DNA of 64,000 bases from contig NC_073691.1 of assembly GCF_029784155.1 (NCBI RefSeq), positions 121,683,474-121,747,473 of the forward strand. Direction: 5' to 3'. Below the pieces are notes generated by a model. That model made no database searches. It was given only the letters and a program-made list of their open reading frames with translations, and was not told the DNA's origin. This DNA comes from Uranotaenia lowii (Eukaryota > Arthropoda > Insecta > Diptera > Culicidae). Positions 47,532 through 60,102 of the stretch are shown piece by piece (position 1 is the stretch's first letter; the number at the start of each line of letters is the position of its first letter). The position numbers and the translations under genes are program-made.

Positions 47532-49678
47532 CTTGTTTGACTACTCATATCCACCTTAAATCATTCAACCCGAAATGCTTCTCACACATTGTTTTCCTAA
47601 TATTATAATTATTTGATTATTTGAAACAAAAAATATATTGAATACATTTCGAGCTCCATGATCGCTGGCGTGGCTAAGTAGAACGAGTTCCACATCGCCA
47701 ATGGTTGCTACTCCGTGATTGATCGAGGCCATCAATTTTGTGCAAGGGCCAAAAGAATGCAGCTTGGGATTAGCAATTCATTCTCAATGCACAAAACTCA
47801 TGCTCTCCCTTTAACAAATGATCAATAACGACGCCGGCCACGTCCTAGTAGTCAATGAAGGATGAAGGAAGGATTGTAAGTAAGATACTTTTTTAGGATC
47901 AACCATAAGTCTGTTCTTCCAGATTTCTTTAAAAACTTGTTTTGAAAAACTCTGAAACAATGATAAGTCAGTATCACCAGCTATAGAAACCGTCTATACG
48001 TCTGCGAATCTATAGGTATTCAAGTACCTCAGGAAGGGTTGTGTTAGTAAGGGAGAGGTTTGGATCAGGAGCCATTTTTGGAAAATGGTGCGATCTTCGT
48101 TTTACCTACACCTCCTATGCTCCTAGACATTTCCTGAGAAATCTCCTGTTAATACCTACGGACTGCGTTGTGTTATTAATTTGATTATCCAAAAACAATT
48201 ATTAACACTAAAATTTTTGGAAAAACAATCATTCAAATTTCTCACAAGCAAGCTGTATCTCTCATTAAAATCTCTATAACATCATCCTAGCAAATCAATT
48301 TTTGGTTGGACTAACTAGTGATTTATTTTTTATAATCTACACTTTTAACAAGAACAACAAACAAGACAAGAATCATGTTCAAAAATTTGTAGGTATTTGA
48401 ACTTCAAATCGAATACCTAATATGCATCCTAAATCAAACAATTTTTTTTTTCATATCCTATCAATTGCAATCTTCTACAATGCGTTCAAATTCTAATTGG
48501 ATAAAATACATCTCAGTAGAAATTTAAAATTATTTTTATTAAAAAAAATCATTTTTCACGAATTTGATTTTTAATTTTACCTATTATTTTAAAACTTGTT
48601 TTTTGACAATGATGAACTGCGTAAAAAACAAAACTTTAAACGTAATTATTAATTTAAAATTCTATAAATAAAAATTTTAACTCATCCCTGTCTAAACCTC
48701 AATTTATTGAATATGGAGAGAATGAGATCCGATGAGTTTGCAAAGGTGAGCCTTTCCTTTCTAATTTTTTTTTCTAATTTTTGTGTAGAAGCTAACAAAC
48801 ATTTGTTTTTCTTTTTAAGTGGTTGCAATCGCCAAAATTCAGAAAAAATATCAGAAGTTCATTTTTTTACAAATAAAACTGAATAGCTGATAAAATGTTC
48901 ATCTTGGAGCAAAAAATTAAATTTTTCCAATGATATTTAAAACATCATTGAAGAATAAATGAAAAGGCGAATTGCTAGTATTTTATTATAACAATTAATC
49001 ATCACTAGAAGAATCTAATTTATTTTTGGCCCTGCTAATCAAATTCATAAAAAACGAATTCTTCTAATCGAATGATAAAAATATCCAACTAAGAACAATA
49101 AAATTGAAACATAACTGATTTCGTTACTTATCTTTTTAAAATCTGAATGTCAGTAAGTGCAGGTTCCATCGCCATACCTCGATCCCGATAACATCTCATT
49201 TCAAACTGCCGTACCACCATCACTTCTTGGTCCAGAACCGGGCAAAGAGGTTTCAATCTTGTCACTAGTGGTCCTCTTACTATTTTTCTGCAAAATTTGG
49301 TCCAGCACACCCGCTAATTTTATACTTAATCGAGGACAAGTTTGAAATTTTCGACAAATTTTCATCAGCTTGTTGCAACACGTCCCATTATTCAAGTACC
49401 AATTTAATTAAGAATATTAAATTAGATTCCTCTATTAATCTCTAATTTCATCGACTTTCTTTGAAATCTTTATGGAAAACATGGCCAATGGGGTGATCCA
49501 AACATCGCTATGTCTCAAAATCAGAAAAGTGAGGGCTAGAATTGTTTCTTGATCTATCGGAAAGAATCATCTCAAATGTTCTTGGAATACTTAGAAATAA
49601 ATAAGAACAAGAGAGCAAATATGTATCGATTTGAAGCTGCTATCCCATGTAACACAGATTAAGCCAACTAGCATTAGG
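47532..49678. other. AT-rich intron, no gene seen
   Basis: 49130-49400 contains longer open frames on both strands and may be an unrecognised, decayed element. Nothing else identified. Confidence 0.4.
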
Positions 49679-49888
49679 AAGTTTTATTATGGTTTAATTG
49701 TGACATTTTTTGACGGGTTAATTATGGTCATGCAAAATGCTAAATACTGTTTAAGTTATTTTGTAAGAGTTATGAAAGCTCTGTTAAAACTATAATGAAA
49801 CACAAACTTAGAAGTTTGCTCCAAGCTTTCTTTTGCATGTTCTATAATAGCACTCAGTGTTGTGATTATTAAACCGCCATAAAACTTC
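49679..49888. repeat. Short inverted repeat hosting a hAT-like insertion nearby
   Basis: GAAGTTTTATTATGGTTTAAT (49679-49699) recurs inverted, with two differences, at 49868-49888. Possible ends of a 210-bp MITE; no target duplication recognised. Confidence 0.5.
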
Positions 49889-49905
49889 TTCTCGATAGTT
49901 CTCGA

Positions 49906-52655
49906 CAGGGGCGGTCCTAGAGTCGGCTCTTGGGGGGGGTGATTTTCCAATTTTCAAAAATCAGTCAATATAAAGGAACGTTAATATCTGGTGAAAAAAA
50001 ACAATCATTTGAGTGAGCGAAGGGAGAAAGGAGGGGTTGCGCGGGGGGGGGGGGGGGGGGGTTATCCCTTTATAAAACAACCAGCAAATCTATAATAACC
50101 ACTGCGAAAAAATGTTGATTTTTTTTTTATTTGTAGGTATATCTGGCATTTTAAAATTGCCACTTCAAGAGCTCTTTAAAAAATTTCGCGTTATAAATGT
50201 AATTTTTTCAATGAAAATAATACACACGTTGTTGAGAGATGAACACATAGAAAAAAAATTCAAGTTATCTTCATTTTTTCCCTAGGCTTATATTAGCGCT
50301 CTGGTATTTTATAATTTATCGGAAGTATTTTACTTTTCACCGATAAGCCCGATGAACAAATTAACAAACATAACTAACGGGCATTCTTCATTGGGGTATT
50401 TCACTGAATCGTGATTTGGAAATTTATTATTATATTCTTCAAATTTGGAAACACAATATATAAAATCATCACTTTAAATATAAATTAAGTAGAAAAAAAC
50501 GATTATCAAAATCAGTTTCTAAATTCTGGAACCAAATTTTATTAAATTTGCTCTTGAATTTAAAGTTTTCATTCAAAATTTTCAATTTTAATTGTATAAT
50601 AAACTACAAAGAAAAGTTAATAATCTTTGTTCACCTTAACATAATTACCAATTTTTTAAATAATTTTGAATTATACAGAAAATTATAAAATGAAGGGTTA
50701 ATTCTGAATGTTAATACTCTTCTTTAGTGAACAGTTTCAATCATTTGCAATTGAAATAGCCAAGCTTTCAGATTTAGAATATCAAACCTTAAGCTAAATT
50801 TTAAATTAAAATTTTAATATTACTGTGTAGATGAGCTGAAAGCAGTATCGGTGACATAATTGCTGTAGATCTGGAAATCCAGGAGTGTTGGTTAAAAATC
50901 ATTAAAAGATCTTCTGACTGTTTTGCATGATAGAATGCCTTGTTGCCGAAAAAATAGTGGAATGATAAGGGGATAGTTTTAATTCACAAGGGAAAAATTA
51001 AAACTGTGGCAAACTGATTTTTGAAGCTTTTTGCGTCTCAAACTCGATTTTTTTGTCTGTTTTTTCCCTTCTTATTTTCTGGCATTGAGTAATTTTAAAA
51101 CTTAGCAGTTCAGAGTAAAATCGATCAATGATAATTGATGAAGTTACTAACCTGAACAACAAAAAATATGTTAAATCTTTTCATTATCCTTTATTCATTC
51201 AACGATGCAGGTCAGAGGGAAGAATGCTAAAAAGTAACAAATTCCCGGAAAAAACAATACAGATTTCGTCTAGATAATCTTCGTATTTTACAAAATAGGG
51301 AAAGATACTTACTTCTATAATTTTTTCTCATGGTAAATTACTCACAGTCTTTATGAAAATTAATCATTAAGTTAACACCTTTGTTTCTTTTTTTTTTGAT
51401 ATTTTACACTTTTGCTAAAAAGTGCACAAATTTCTCCAATGAGCCTTGTATTTTCAAAATTTATACCGGAAATAAAACTGATAAAATAATACAAATTTGC
51501 ATTTGGAGCTCCTAAATAAGTTGAAATCAGTTTTCTAATTCTTTGCACTTCGGAAAATGTGAATTTTGTTTTCTTGTGTTATAGTTTTGAATGAAGATTT
51601 TGGGTTCTAGAGATGAATTTGAATCTCTATCTCCAACAGCAATTCCTGAAACAGCTTATAAATACTTTATTGTTCCTTTTTGGCACTAAAAACTCATAGG
51701 AAACGCAAAAGTCATAAAACGTATTCTCTTTCTCCAATTTATTGTTGCTGAAATCTCTTGAGCAAGCTTTTTTTTTTAATTTAAACTTACTAAGAATATT
51801 TTATATTCGATTTCCGTATGGCAGTACTTGTATTATTTTCACGGTCATCCATAATATCTAAAATTAAAATTTTTGTTTTTGAATTTCATAATATAGGTTA
51901 TTAATTTAAAGTTTATAATTCATATTTGAATGGTGGATTAATTGAAGTTGAAAAATTCGAAAGAGAATCATTAATGTGATTCAGACCTGATTTTTTATTT
52001 TGCAATTGAAGGCAATAAATGTATGATGAAAGCAGAACAAATATTTCAAGTATTTCAGTTGTTGATGTTGCTTGTTTGTTACGGGACTTTAACCTTTAAG
52101 AAAAAAGTATTTCAGTGTTATAACCATTTTCACCCCCCTATATGACTCTTCCAAATTTTTCATTTCATTGAAATTCAAAACAAAATCAAGAATTCAGAAG
52201 CTCTGAATTTGAAGCAAATACTAAAATTTGTAGCGATTTGCTCGTGTTTATTGAGGCATATGAGGGAAATTAGTGACAATTTAAACAAAAGTTGTCCCTA
52301 CATTTTATCAATAGCAAATTCCAAATCAACTCTCAACAACACACTTTTGTTGAGTAACTTATCAACAAAATTTATTTGGTATAATTCAGTCCAAGGAATC
52401 TTAGGTTACAGCTGCTTAAGTTTGGTGGACCGACTTTTTTCAATATTGAGCCTTTTAAGTGATAAATTAACTTTTTTGTTGAATAAACACCCCCACGGAG
52501 TGGAAAATTTTTAAAATTGGAAAGCACATCTACTATGGAAAGTTCCAACTTTTTATAGAAATTCGAGCTTTTGCGGGTATTTTGTAACGGATTTTTGCCG
52601 CTTGGGGGGGGGGGGTGATCACCCCGATCACCCCCCCCCCATAGGACCGCGCCTG
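49906..52655. mobile_element. hAT-like non-autonomous element, 2,750 bp
   Basis: Perfect 8-bp target duplication GTTCTCGA at 49898-49905 and 52656-52663. Terminal repeats CAGGGGCGGTCCTAG at the left and CAGGCGCGGTCCTATGG read inward from the right. Long G-runs and GGGGTGAT follow at both ends, and a further G20-like run lies near 50042. The right end also contains a self-complementary GGGGTGATCACCCC. The interior is AT-rich with no transposase frame. Confidence 0.88.
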
Positions 52656-52819
52656 GTTCTCGATCAAGATGTCAAAACAGGACACGCTCAGGTTATATAG
52701 CACATATTTGAATTGGAACTCTCATTTTTACACATTTTTGATAAGTTATGTGTGTTGGTTTTGAGTTAAAATTAAAAAAATAAATATATAAAAATATTTG
52801 AAAACTTGAAATCATCGGA

Positions 52820-53300
52820 AGTGGTATGAATATCTTTACAATAAGAGTATTGAGAGAATGGATCCAATTAGTAGGAAAAAAAATTGTTGCTTGACGCCAT
52901 CATTAATCCAAGATGACGGCTTCAGCTTTTATTTTCAAAGCTGTAAATTACTGAAAATATCATGAAACCTTCACAATATGGTTATTGGGTGAAAGTGATA
53001 AAGAGTAAAAGTCGAATTTCTTTGTCCGTCGCCATTTTAAATTCAAAGATGGCGGCTACCACTTAACTTGAAAATACTGGTTTCGCATAAAACCTTTACA
53101 ATATGGGTATAAGTTGAAAGAGATCAACCGGTAGAAGTCAAATTTCGTTATCTGACGCCATCTTAAAATCCAAGATGGCGGCTTCCACTGAACTTTAAAA
53201 TGTAGTAAATGACTTAAAATCGCATAAAACCTCAACAATATTGGTAAAAGGGCTAAACGAGTAGAACTCGAACTTCGCTATCCAACGCCATCTTGAAACC
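52820..53300 (+). repeat. Minisatellite-like array with AAGATGGCGGC motif, part 1
   Basis: About four diverged units of 124-135 bp. Each has a (T/C)ACAATAT(G/T)GG phrase (near 52838, 52972, 53096 and 53231). Each also has a GACGCCATCTT / AAGATGGCGGCTTC inverted pair able to form a small hairpin. It continues after the insertions as 56836-57160. Confidence 0.75.
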
Positions 53301-53519
53301 AAGAAATCGTAAAGTAGTGTTCATTGTAGATTGTATATGCATCCAGTTTAAATTGGAATTGTATAAACATCATGTTATAGCTGAACCAAGTTATATTTGA
53401 TCGTTTATGGTGTGTATAGTTCATTATAAACGATAACATTTTGTTAATCGCATAGAAAGATCAATAAAGTTGATTTGAATCGCAGTAGAATTGTGTAAAG
53501 CTTAATATTTAATCTCTCT
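53301..53519. other. AT-rich flank of the hAT transposase pseudogene
   Basis: Sequence between the minisatellite and the hAT remnant. No gene. Confidence 0.35.
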
Positions 53520-53696
53520 GTACAATCAAGCAACTTGGTGCTCCGCGAAGCTTTTGAAAGTGCTCCGCGACGTATGCAACGAAAATCATAAACCAACTTT
53601 GAAAATTCTGATATTTTTTATCGTTTCATTTTTATCGAAGCATGAGAAAAAAAATATTCACAGGGCATATAGTATGAACGAATAAATTTTGTTTCT

Positions 53697-56114
53697 AATG
53701 GCGGCTTTGGCAAAGAACGATGGATTGTCAAAATTCACTGCTTTCATCGAACAACGTTTTGTTGCAGGACTGAGCGTGCAAAACACTCTATGAAAAGGCT
53801 GTTCTTGCACCGTAGGTACTTAGTGAGCTACCGATTGGAAAAGCTTCTCCAGCTCCTGCGCATACTTTTGCTGAAAACTTAATCAAACCTTGTATTCAAG
53901 AAGTCGTCCGTATCATTGTTGATGATAAAACAGTGGATTTGGTAAAATCGATTCCCATGTGTGACAATAAGGTTCTCGGTGAATTTGTGACTTGGCTGAA
54001 GATCTTGAAAGCATTTTAGTTTCTCGATTGAGAACTTCAAAATTCGACATGCAGCTTAACAAATCCACAGATGTAGCAGTGGTCGCGATTCGACCAGACC
54101 GAACTGAACGCCATAAACTTGATTTCGAGAAAATCGAGTTCAAAGTTCACAGCCCTACCAATTGATACCATTTTATTAGATATCTCATTTAATCATTTTA
54201 TCATCACATTTAGACTCTTATAAAGCCTTCGAGGCTATACTGGTCGATTTCTGATTACACATCAAGCCGCAAACTGAATTTTAATAGCAATATGTTTGCA
54301 CCCAGTTCACTCTGGTCGAACAAAAATGTTTAAAAAATCGCCATGCGTTATCATTTGACTGGGCAATTTGTTCTAAAAGTAGAAGCCTACTAATAGGCGC
54401 TTTACAAGCAGCACCCAACGAGTATGGTTGATGCTTGGAAAATGTTTTTTTTCGTTGAGCCAGAGTGAACCGAGCCATACAAATTTCGCACTTTTGAAAT
54501 TCGGAATATCTTTGATTGTTACTAACCGGTTCCGTTCTGAACGACAGTAAGCAATAAAATAAAGTATCTTTTATCGTTAAATGTTAAAAACTTCAACATC
54601 CCCTTGAGTAAATTTGAAAACAAAACTCAAGGGATTCGGTTCAGTCTGGCGGAGCGAAATTTTAACAATTGCTTACAATCCGAAATATTAAGTTTTTAGC
54701 CCCGGGAACGTTTATTATCATTCAATTTATCAGATATTAGTTCGTGACGAGCCGGAGAACTGTTTTGAATCGAAAAAAACCAACACACATAAGATTGTTT
54801 CGCACAAAATCAGTTTTCATTATCGAAACAGACTTTAGTTTTTACCTCTAAGGTGGCTCTCAGTTCACTTTGGCGCAACGCATTTTTGCCATTTCCCCTG
54901 TCTGCAACATTGAAATTTTCTAATAAAATCAGAAAAAATAGGAAAAATGTTCTGATTTTCGTTGGACAGGTAGTTTATCATGTTTCGCATCCGCTGCAAT
55001 AGAAAACTCAATTTTTTTCAACTTGGCGTTCAGTTCGGTCTGGTCGAATCCCGGCCAGATATTCTGATGGCATTTGTTTGCTATCAAGGTTCATAATGTT
55101 TCTAAGAAGATTTGTTCATTTGCAAACCATTGTCAACTTCCTCGACGGGGCTGAAATTTTCAAGCTAATTGATTTTTACGTTACGGACAACAATATTCCA
55201 TGGGGTTGTACGGACGGTGCGAAAGCTATAGTTGCAAACACTGCTGGAGTCGTTGCCAAGATCAAAGAAAAGACCAAAAGTTGCGCTGTCTCGCCTGTTT
55301 GAATTTAGATCGGAAGTCATAGAGTTTTTGAGCTACAATAATTTGAAATTGAGGGTAAGATTGAATGATGATCAATGGCTCGTCAGGTTGGCTTATTTGG
55401 CTAACAGTTTTCTTAAAATGAATGACTTCAGTCTTTCAATGCAAGGTGAAGGAATAAAAAACTTCGATTAAAACGGAAAAATCATGACCATCAAACGAAC
55501 CATCAAATTTGGAGCAGAATCGCTCAAAAAGCGAAACCTGGACAGCTTTTCAAATTTGAGAAGCACTCAATCAGAAATAATCTCGAAGTTATCACCCAAA
55601 AATTTCCAAGAATTATGACAATCACAACACTTTTCGTTGATAAATTTATTTTTGTATTCCTTGAAGTAAACTTGAACTTACAGGCCCGCGTGTCTAATCA
55701 AGTCATTTACAATAACAATATTTTTCAGCAGAATAGGTATAACAGCTTCCAGCAAAATTCCACGAAGAATATCATTAAATTATAAAAAGACGAAGACTTC
55801 AAATGCGTGCAACAGCCTTTTCTGATGTCAAAGAAACTAGAATCATTAATACGCAAGAATATGAATGTCTGATAGATATGACATCGGATTCATAGCTTCA
55901 AGAAAGATTCGTATCCAAAAAGTCGTTGAAGGATTATTGGTGTCAACTGAAAAATGAATTTCTAATTTTGTCCGATAAAACAATACTTATTATTCTGCCG
56001 TTTTCCACAACTTATCCATGCGAGTCAGGATTTTCCACATATCTAGCAACGAAGACAAAATACCGATCCCGACGTCAGGCTGACACAAATTTAACCAAAC
56101 TTGTTCCAGCTTGA
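53697..56114 (+). pseudogene. hAT transposase (ZBED5/SCAND3-like type), broken
   Basis: Frames in order: MAALAKNDGLSKFTAFIEQR and LIKPCIQEVVRIIVDDKTVD (N-terminal part, 53697-53990), then MQLNKSTDVAVV up to the insertion at 54081. After the insertion come LIDFYVTDNNIPWGCTDGAK (55165-55230), FELRSEVIEFLSYNNLKLRV (55301-55360), DQWLVRLAYLANSFLKMND, and a C-terminal hATC-like block PFSTTYPCESGFSTYLATKT (55998-56057). In intact relatives these form an RNase H-like hAT transposase with C-terminal dimerisation region. Several stops and frameshifts plus a 1-kb insertion make it dead. The zinc-finger N-terminus was not seen. Confidence 0.85.
54081..55056. mobile_element. Family F element nested in the hAT pseudogene
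   Basis: A 27-bp perfect terminal inverted repeat starts GATTCGACCAGACCGAACTG (54087 at the left, read inward from 55050 at the right). It extends imperfectly outward as GGYCGSG. The interior has further degenerate CAGAGTGAACCGAGCC / GGTTCAGTCTGGCGG motifs. There is no coding frame. It separates the STDVAVV and ILMAFVC parts of the transposase. A single related end lies at 37525-37560. Confidence 0.82.
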
Positions 56115-56385
56115 AAAATCGAAGAAAGCGTATTGGTTCTATTAAAATCAATAATTTTTGATGACACATACTTTTACATACATTATGTGTGTGACTATTC
56201 AAAAAGTAGCCATTCATTACTGATTTAAATGACTACGATGACAAGACACATCTTATTTTAACGATAAATACCTATCAAGTCTTCAAAACTCGGGTTTTCA
56301 TTCTTTCAAAAATGTAGGTGCTCCGCCAAAATTTTTGGTTTTAAAAAGTGCTCCGCTGAGCAAATGAACTGAAAACCCCTAGTCT

Positions 56386-56835
56386 ATGCGATAGGTTAAA
56401 GTTGTATATCAAAAAACGGCATCTATATAAAGATTTGGAGCCCGAAATGATGCAGTCAGTGGTATTTTATACAATCAACTGAATTTTAAACGGCACTCTC
56501 AACTGACATGAAAAGGCGCTGAGGAAGTATTGAAGGACAGGGATCGGAACGTTGTGAGTTCGAGACTGAGGGGAGATATAGATGAAGTTGTATATGGTTA
56601 TTTTTTTTTGCAGTGAACATTAAATTCTATTGTATTTATGTTCACGGTGATTCATAGTAAAATCGTTATACAATACAAAGTTATATATTTTCAAGGTGAG
56701 CAAAGTTTGGTCCGTATATTGCCTCCACTTTGGTACGTACAGGCTCATATAGAATATTCTATACAACTTTTCCAGATTGTACAAAAGTGTGTATATCTCA
56801 GAAACAACTGAAATATACAGACCAAAATGTTCACT
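56386..56835. other. AT-rich flank between hAT remnant and minisatellite
   Basis: Contains a weak B-box-like GTGAGTTCGAGACTGAGG near 56547 without a matching A box. No gene. Confidence 0.35.
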
Positions 56836-57160
56836 GGGGATGGTGGCTTTCGATAAACTTTTAAAATGCTAAAAATCATTTAATATCGCATGAAACCTCC
56901 AAAATATGGGCATTTGTTAATTGGGATAAGCTATAAGAAGTTGATTTCCGCATTCTGACGCTATCTTGAAATCCAAGATGGTGGCTTCAGCTAAACTTAA
57001 AAATGGTGTAAATAAATGAAAGTATCATGAAACACTCAAAATATATAGTATTGGGTGAAAAGGCTAAACGATAGAAGTCGAATATCTCTTTTCGCGTTTC
57101 ATTGCTGAAATGCTGTAAGTGACTGAAAATCCCATAAAACCACCACAATACAGACCCCGT
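56836..57160 (+). repeat. Minisatellite-like array with AAGATGG motif, part 2
   Basis: About two and a half units of the array at 52820-53300 (CATGAAACCTCCAAAATATGG, ATCCAAGATGGTGGCTTC). The two parts were probably one array before the hAT insertion. Confidence 0.7.
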
Positions 57161-57212
57161 TCGTTTTTGGCAACATCCAATTTGGCACATGTGCCTAAAT
57201 CAAACAGTTAAC

Positions 57213-57310
57213 AAAAACAATAAAACCTAATAGTTTTCATTCTTTTTAAAAACAATAAAACCTTTTAGTTTTCATTCTTTTTAAAAACAATAAAACCTTA
57301 TAATGTTCTT
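57213..57310 (+). repeat. 35-bp tandem repeat, 2.7 copies
   Basis: AAAAACAATAAAACCT followed by TAGTTTTCATTCTTTTT, repeated at 57213, 57248 and 57283. Confidence 0.9.
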
Positions 57311-57639
57311 TTTGAGTATCACAGGTATCCAATTAAAGCAGAGTTTGATCATTAAATTAAAAAAAAATCTTTTCTATTAATTACTTAAAGTTTTGCTGAT
57401 TTTTTTTAAATAAACAGGATTGACAAAATTCTTAGTGAATAACTTTATTTCAAATCAAACATACAAATATCACAGAAAGATCACGAGAAAAAATCGTCTA
57501 ATGGAGGGACAAACGTTTTCGAAAAAAATTTCTTGAAAACTATTTGTGATCAAAACAAAAACACAATTCATGAGGATACATATTAATTCAGGTTCATGTA
57601 TAGAAAAAGTCAAAACTATATTTAAAATTCCTAATCCTT

Positions 57640-58788
57640 TATCAAAAGTATTAAGTTTGATGGGACATCAAATTGACATAGTCAGAAAAAATAAGGGTTT
57701 CAGCAGCTATTTTTAAATTAACAAAAACGAGCGATTTTCACTCTTCTAAGAAAAAGAGGTAAGTTGCAACAAACTTAGTTTTTAATAAAAAATCAAATGA
57801 AAACGCTTGAAAATTTATAGTTTTAGATACATTTGAGATGTCATAACGCATAAAGCACCAATTGTTGAAATTGTTGGTTTAGTTCAAATAAATTAAACAT
57901 TTTTTCTTTCAAAAATGTTTTTAAAGAAAAATGTTATAAAAATTCTACTTGTTGATGTCATTGAAAAATTAATGTTTCGATGGATAAAATTTTGAAATTC
58001 GATATAGCGTGATGAAAAAAAAAAATCATATTCCAGCATAAAAAACCGAGATTTAATGGTTGAATCTTTGATTTACATGTTTATGCATTTAAGCACAGAC
58101 TAGAAACTGAATTATAAAAATATTTATTTTACAAAAATTGGTGATTGTCTGAAAAATATTTTAATACCACCAGTGATGGAATAGGATAATAGAAGTGTGG
58201 TAACCGCACTCGCCCGTTTCTTTCTCATTCGCCTACAATTTAGGATTCGAAGATCCCGACACGACCGCCAACCATATTCCGCAAATCTGGTTGAAAGACT
58301 ACCGACCTATCGTCATTATCACATTCACCAATACCACTAGAGTCATTCCAATGAACTGTAGTTAAAAACGGTGAGGAAATGTTAATCATCTTTTAATAAA
58401 TTTTTACTCAATCATAAAATTATTACACATTTCAAAATTTACTCTATACATTTAAGAATTTCTAACAACTCGCACTTCTCTCTACCACAAGAAGCAATGT
58501 TATATTTGTAGACGATATCATTAAGCAAATCCGTCATACTAGATAGAGTATTACATCGAAAAACGCTAAAATTTGTACATTTATTTCTCGTTTTTTAAAT
58601 TGTTTTTTTTTTATGAGAATCAACAACTTGAAAAAATTATCGAGCAATGTGAGAAACTATGTCATCATAATTTTGTTCTCATTAAACTATGACTTTATTT
58701 CATCATATTTAAATAAAAATTGAATAAGTGCTGTGGTATACAAATGTTGAAGCAAACCCTGTTGTTGCATGATGCCCTGTATGACGGT
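57640..58788 (-). mobile_element. Family B element, copy 5, interrupted by a solo LTR
   Basis: Minus-oriented; the terminal repeat at 58788 reads inward AAACCGTCATACAGGGCATC. Sequence matches the other B copies down to about 57640, where the second terminus is missing. The 294-bp LTR at 58196-58489 interrupts it. Confidence 0.78.
58196..58489 (+). mobile_element. Solo LTR, 294 bp
   Basis: Begins TGTGGTA and ends TACCACA, the TG...CA ends of retroviral-type LTRs. It is flanked by a perfect 5-bp duplication AGAAG (58191-58195 and 58490-58494). Removing it and one AGAAG restores the family B sequence, as in the copy near 34070. An AATAAA near 58395 supports plus orientation. It was left by recombination between the two LTRs of a full element; gypsy, BEL or copia origin cannot be told. 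Confidence 0.85.
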
Positions 58789-60102
58789 TTGTAGTTTGAG
58801 TTTAAGATAAAGTCGCCAGATTGCCTGGATTTTTGGTACGAAATTTGGGAACAGTCCGGCCCGGCCCGGTTACCCGGTTATCATTGAAAAATGCTAAATT
58901 TTGTCCGGATTTTTTCACTTTTCTGCAAACAAAAAAAATTGTGCTGATTTTGCAAAAATAATCATGAAAGGATTTATCGAAGCCTTAAATACGATTTAAA
59001 ATCTGTTGATCAATTTTTATGTTAAAAAAATTATCTAGCAATTTTTTTATCTTGATTTTTGTTGAGTAGTTTCTGAGTTTTGACAAAATTTTCCCGGATA
59101 TTGCCTGGATTTTTGGTCGTCAATTTAGAAATGAAGCGCACGGATCCTGCCAGGTTTTTTAAGAAAATTGCCCAGAATTTCCGACTCGGATACGTGCTGA
59201 AAAAATTCTGGTAACCTTAGTTTAAGACATTGTATTCTAGATTCGATTTTAAATTAAAAAAATATCACTGTGATAAAAAAATTCATGTAAAATTATGTTT
59301 TTTTCAGATGAAAAATTAGATTTTGTGTTTTAAGGCAAACCATTAAAAACCAAAATTTCGCCTAATATCAAATTCATATTTTAAACTTCCTACGAATTTG
59401 GCTTAACGTATTGTGAAATCTCGGTATTGAATTTCAATTCTCTTCAGGTTGAAACTCTTATTGGTATTGGCAGATTTTGATAAACTTCAGATTTGAACTC
59501 TGATCATTCATATGTTTAAAAAACCAAAAATTGAACGTGAATATTTTTAAGTCAAAAGCCAAGAGTCGACAGGAGTAGGACTTGATTTAGGGTTTAATAT
59601 TTTTCATTGGAAAGTGGAACATCTCGTGAAGTTTCAATGATCCTTCTTGGGAAGAGTAAAGGTAAAACTCCCAAAAAAATGTTTTAAAGCATTTTTCTTG
59701 AACAAGAAAAAGGTTATTTTTGCACTTATACTCCTTTGTCTCTGAGTGACTCTAAATTAGAGTCTAAATAAGAGTCTCTAATAAATTCGAATGAGTTTTT
59801 TGCATCGTTAAGTGAAAATTAGTATCTTCACCGAAAAGCTAAAGCTAGTTGAGATGATCAGGATATGGCAAAAAAGGAATTCAATTTTTATTCCAAGTAA
59901 ACTTCATTCATAATTTTAGTCTTAAAAAATTCACGTCATTTAAAATTTCAATGAAATACTGTCGGATTTTATTTCATTGCTTTTAACTTAATTTGACAGA
60001 ATTAGTTGAAGAACTACCTGTTTTCTAACTTGTCAAAAAAGTGGCTTTTGAGTAGTGCTGAGTAATATGGTGTGTCTTTTTGCAACATTTTTCTTAAATT
60101 AG
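58789..60102. repeat. Repeat D copy and AT-rich sequence
   Basis: 58800-59220 is a diverged, same-orientation copy of 17340-17760 (GGCCCGGCCCGGTTACCCGG, TTGTTGAGTAGTTTCTGAG). The rest, 59221-60102, shows nothing recognisable. Confidence 0.5.

Larger units (their letters stand above)
53520..56385 (+). mobile_element. hAT element carrying transposase pseudogene, interrupted
   Basis: Both ends contain GTGCTCCGC(G/T) motifs (53541 and 53571 at the left; inverted/direct versions near 56318 and 56348 at the right). The right end reads inward as GGGGTTTTCAGTTCATTTGC. It splits the AAGATGGCGGC minisatellite and is itself split by the element at 54081-55056. Precise left end and target duplication not determined. 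Confidence 0.65.

Noticed and set aside
58230..58370. Short open frame preceded by a pyrimidine-rich AG, looking like an exon (reads DPDTTANHIPQIWLKDYRP)
   Set aside because: It lies wholly inside the 294-bp solo LTR defined by TG...CA ends and an AGAAG duplication.
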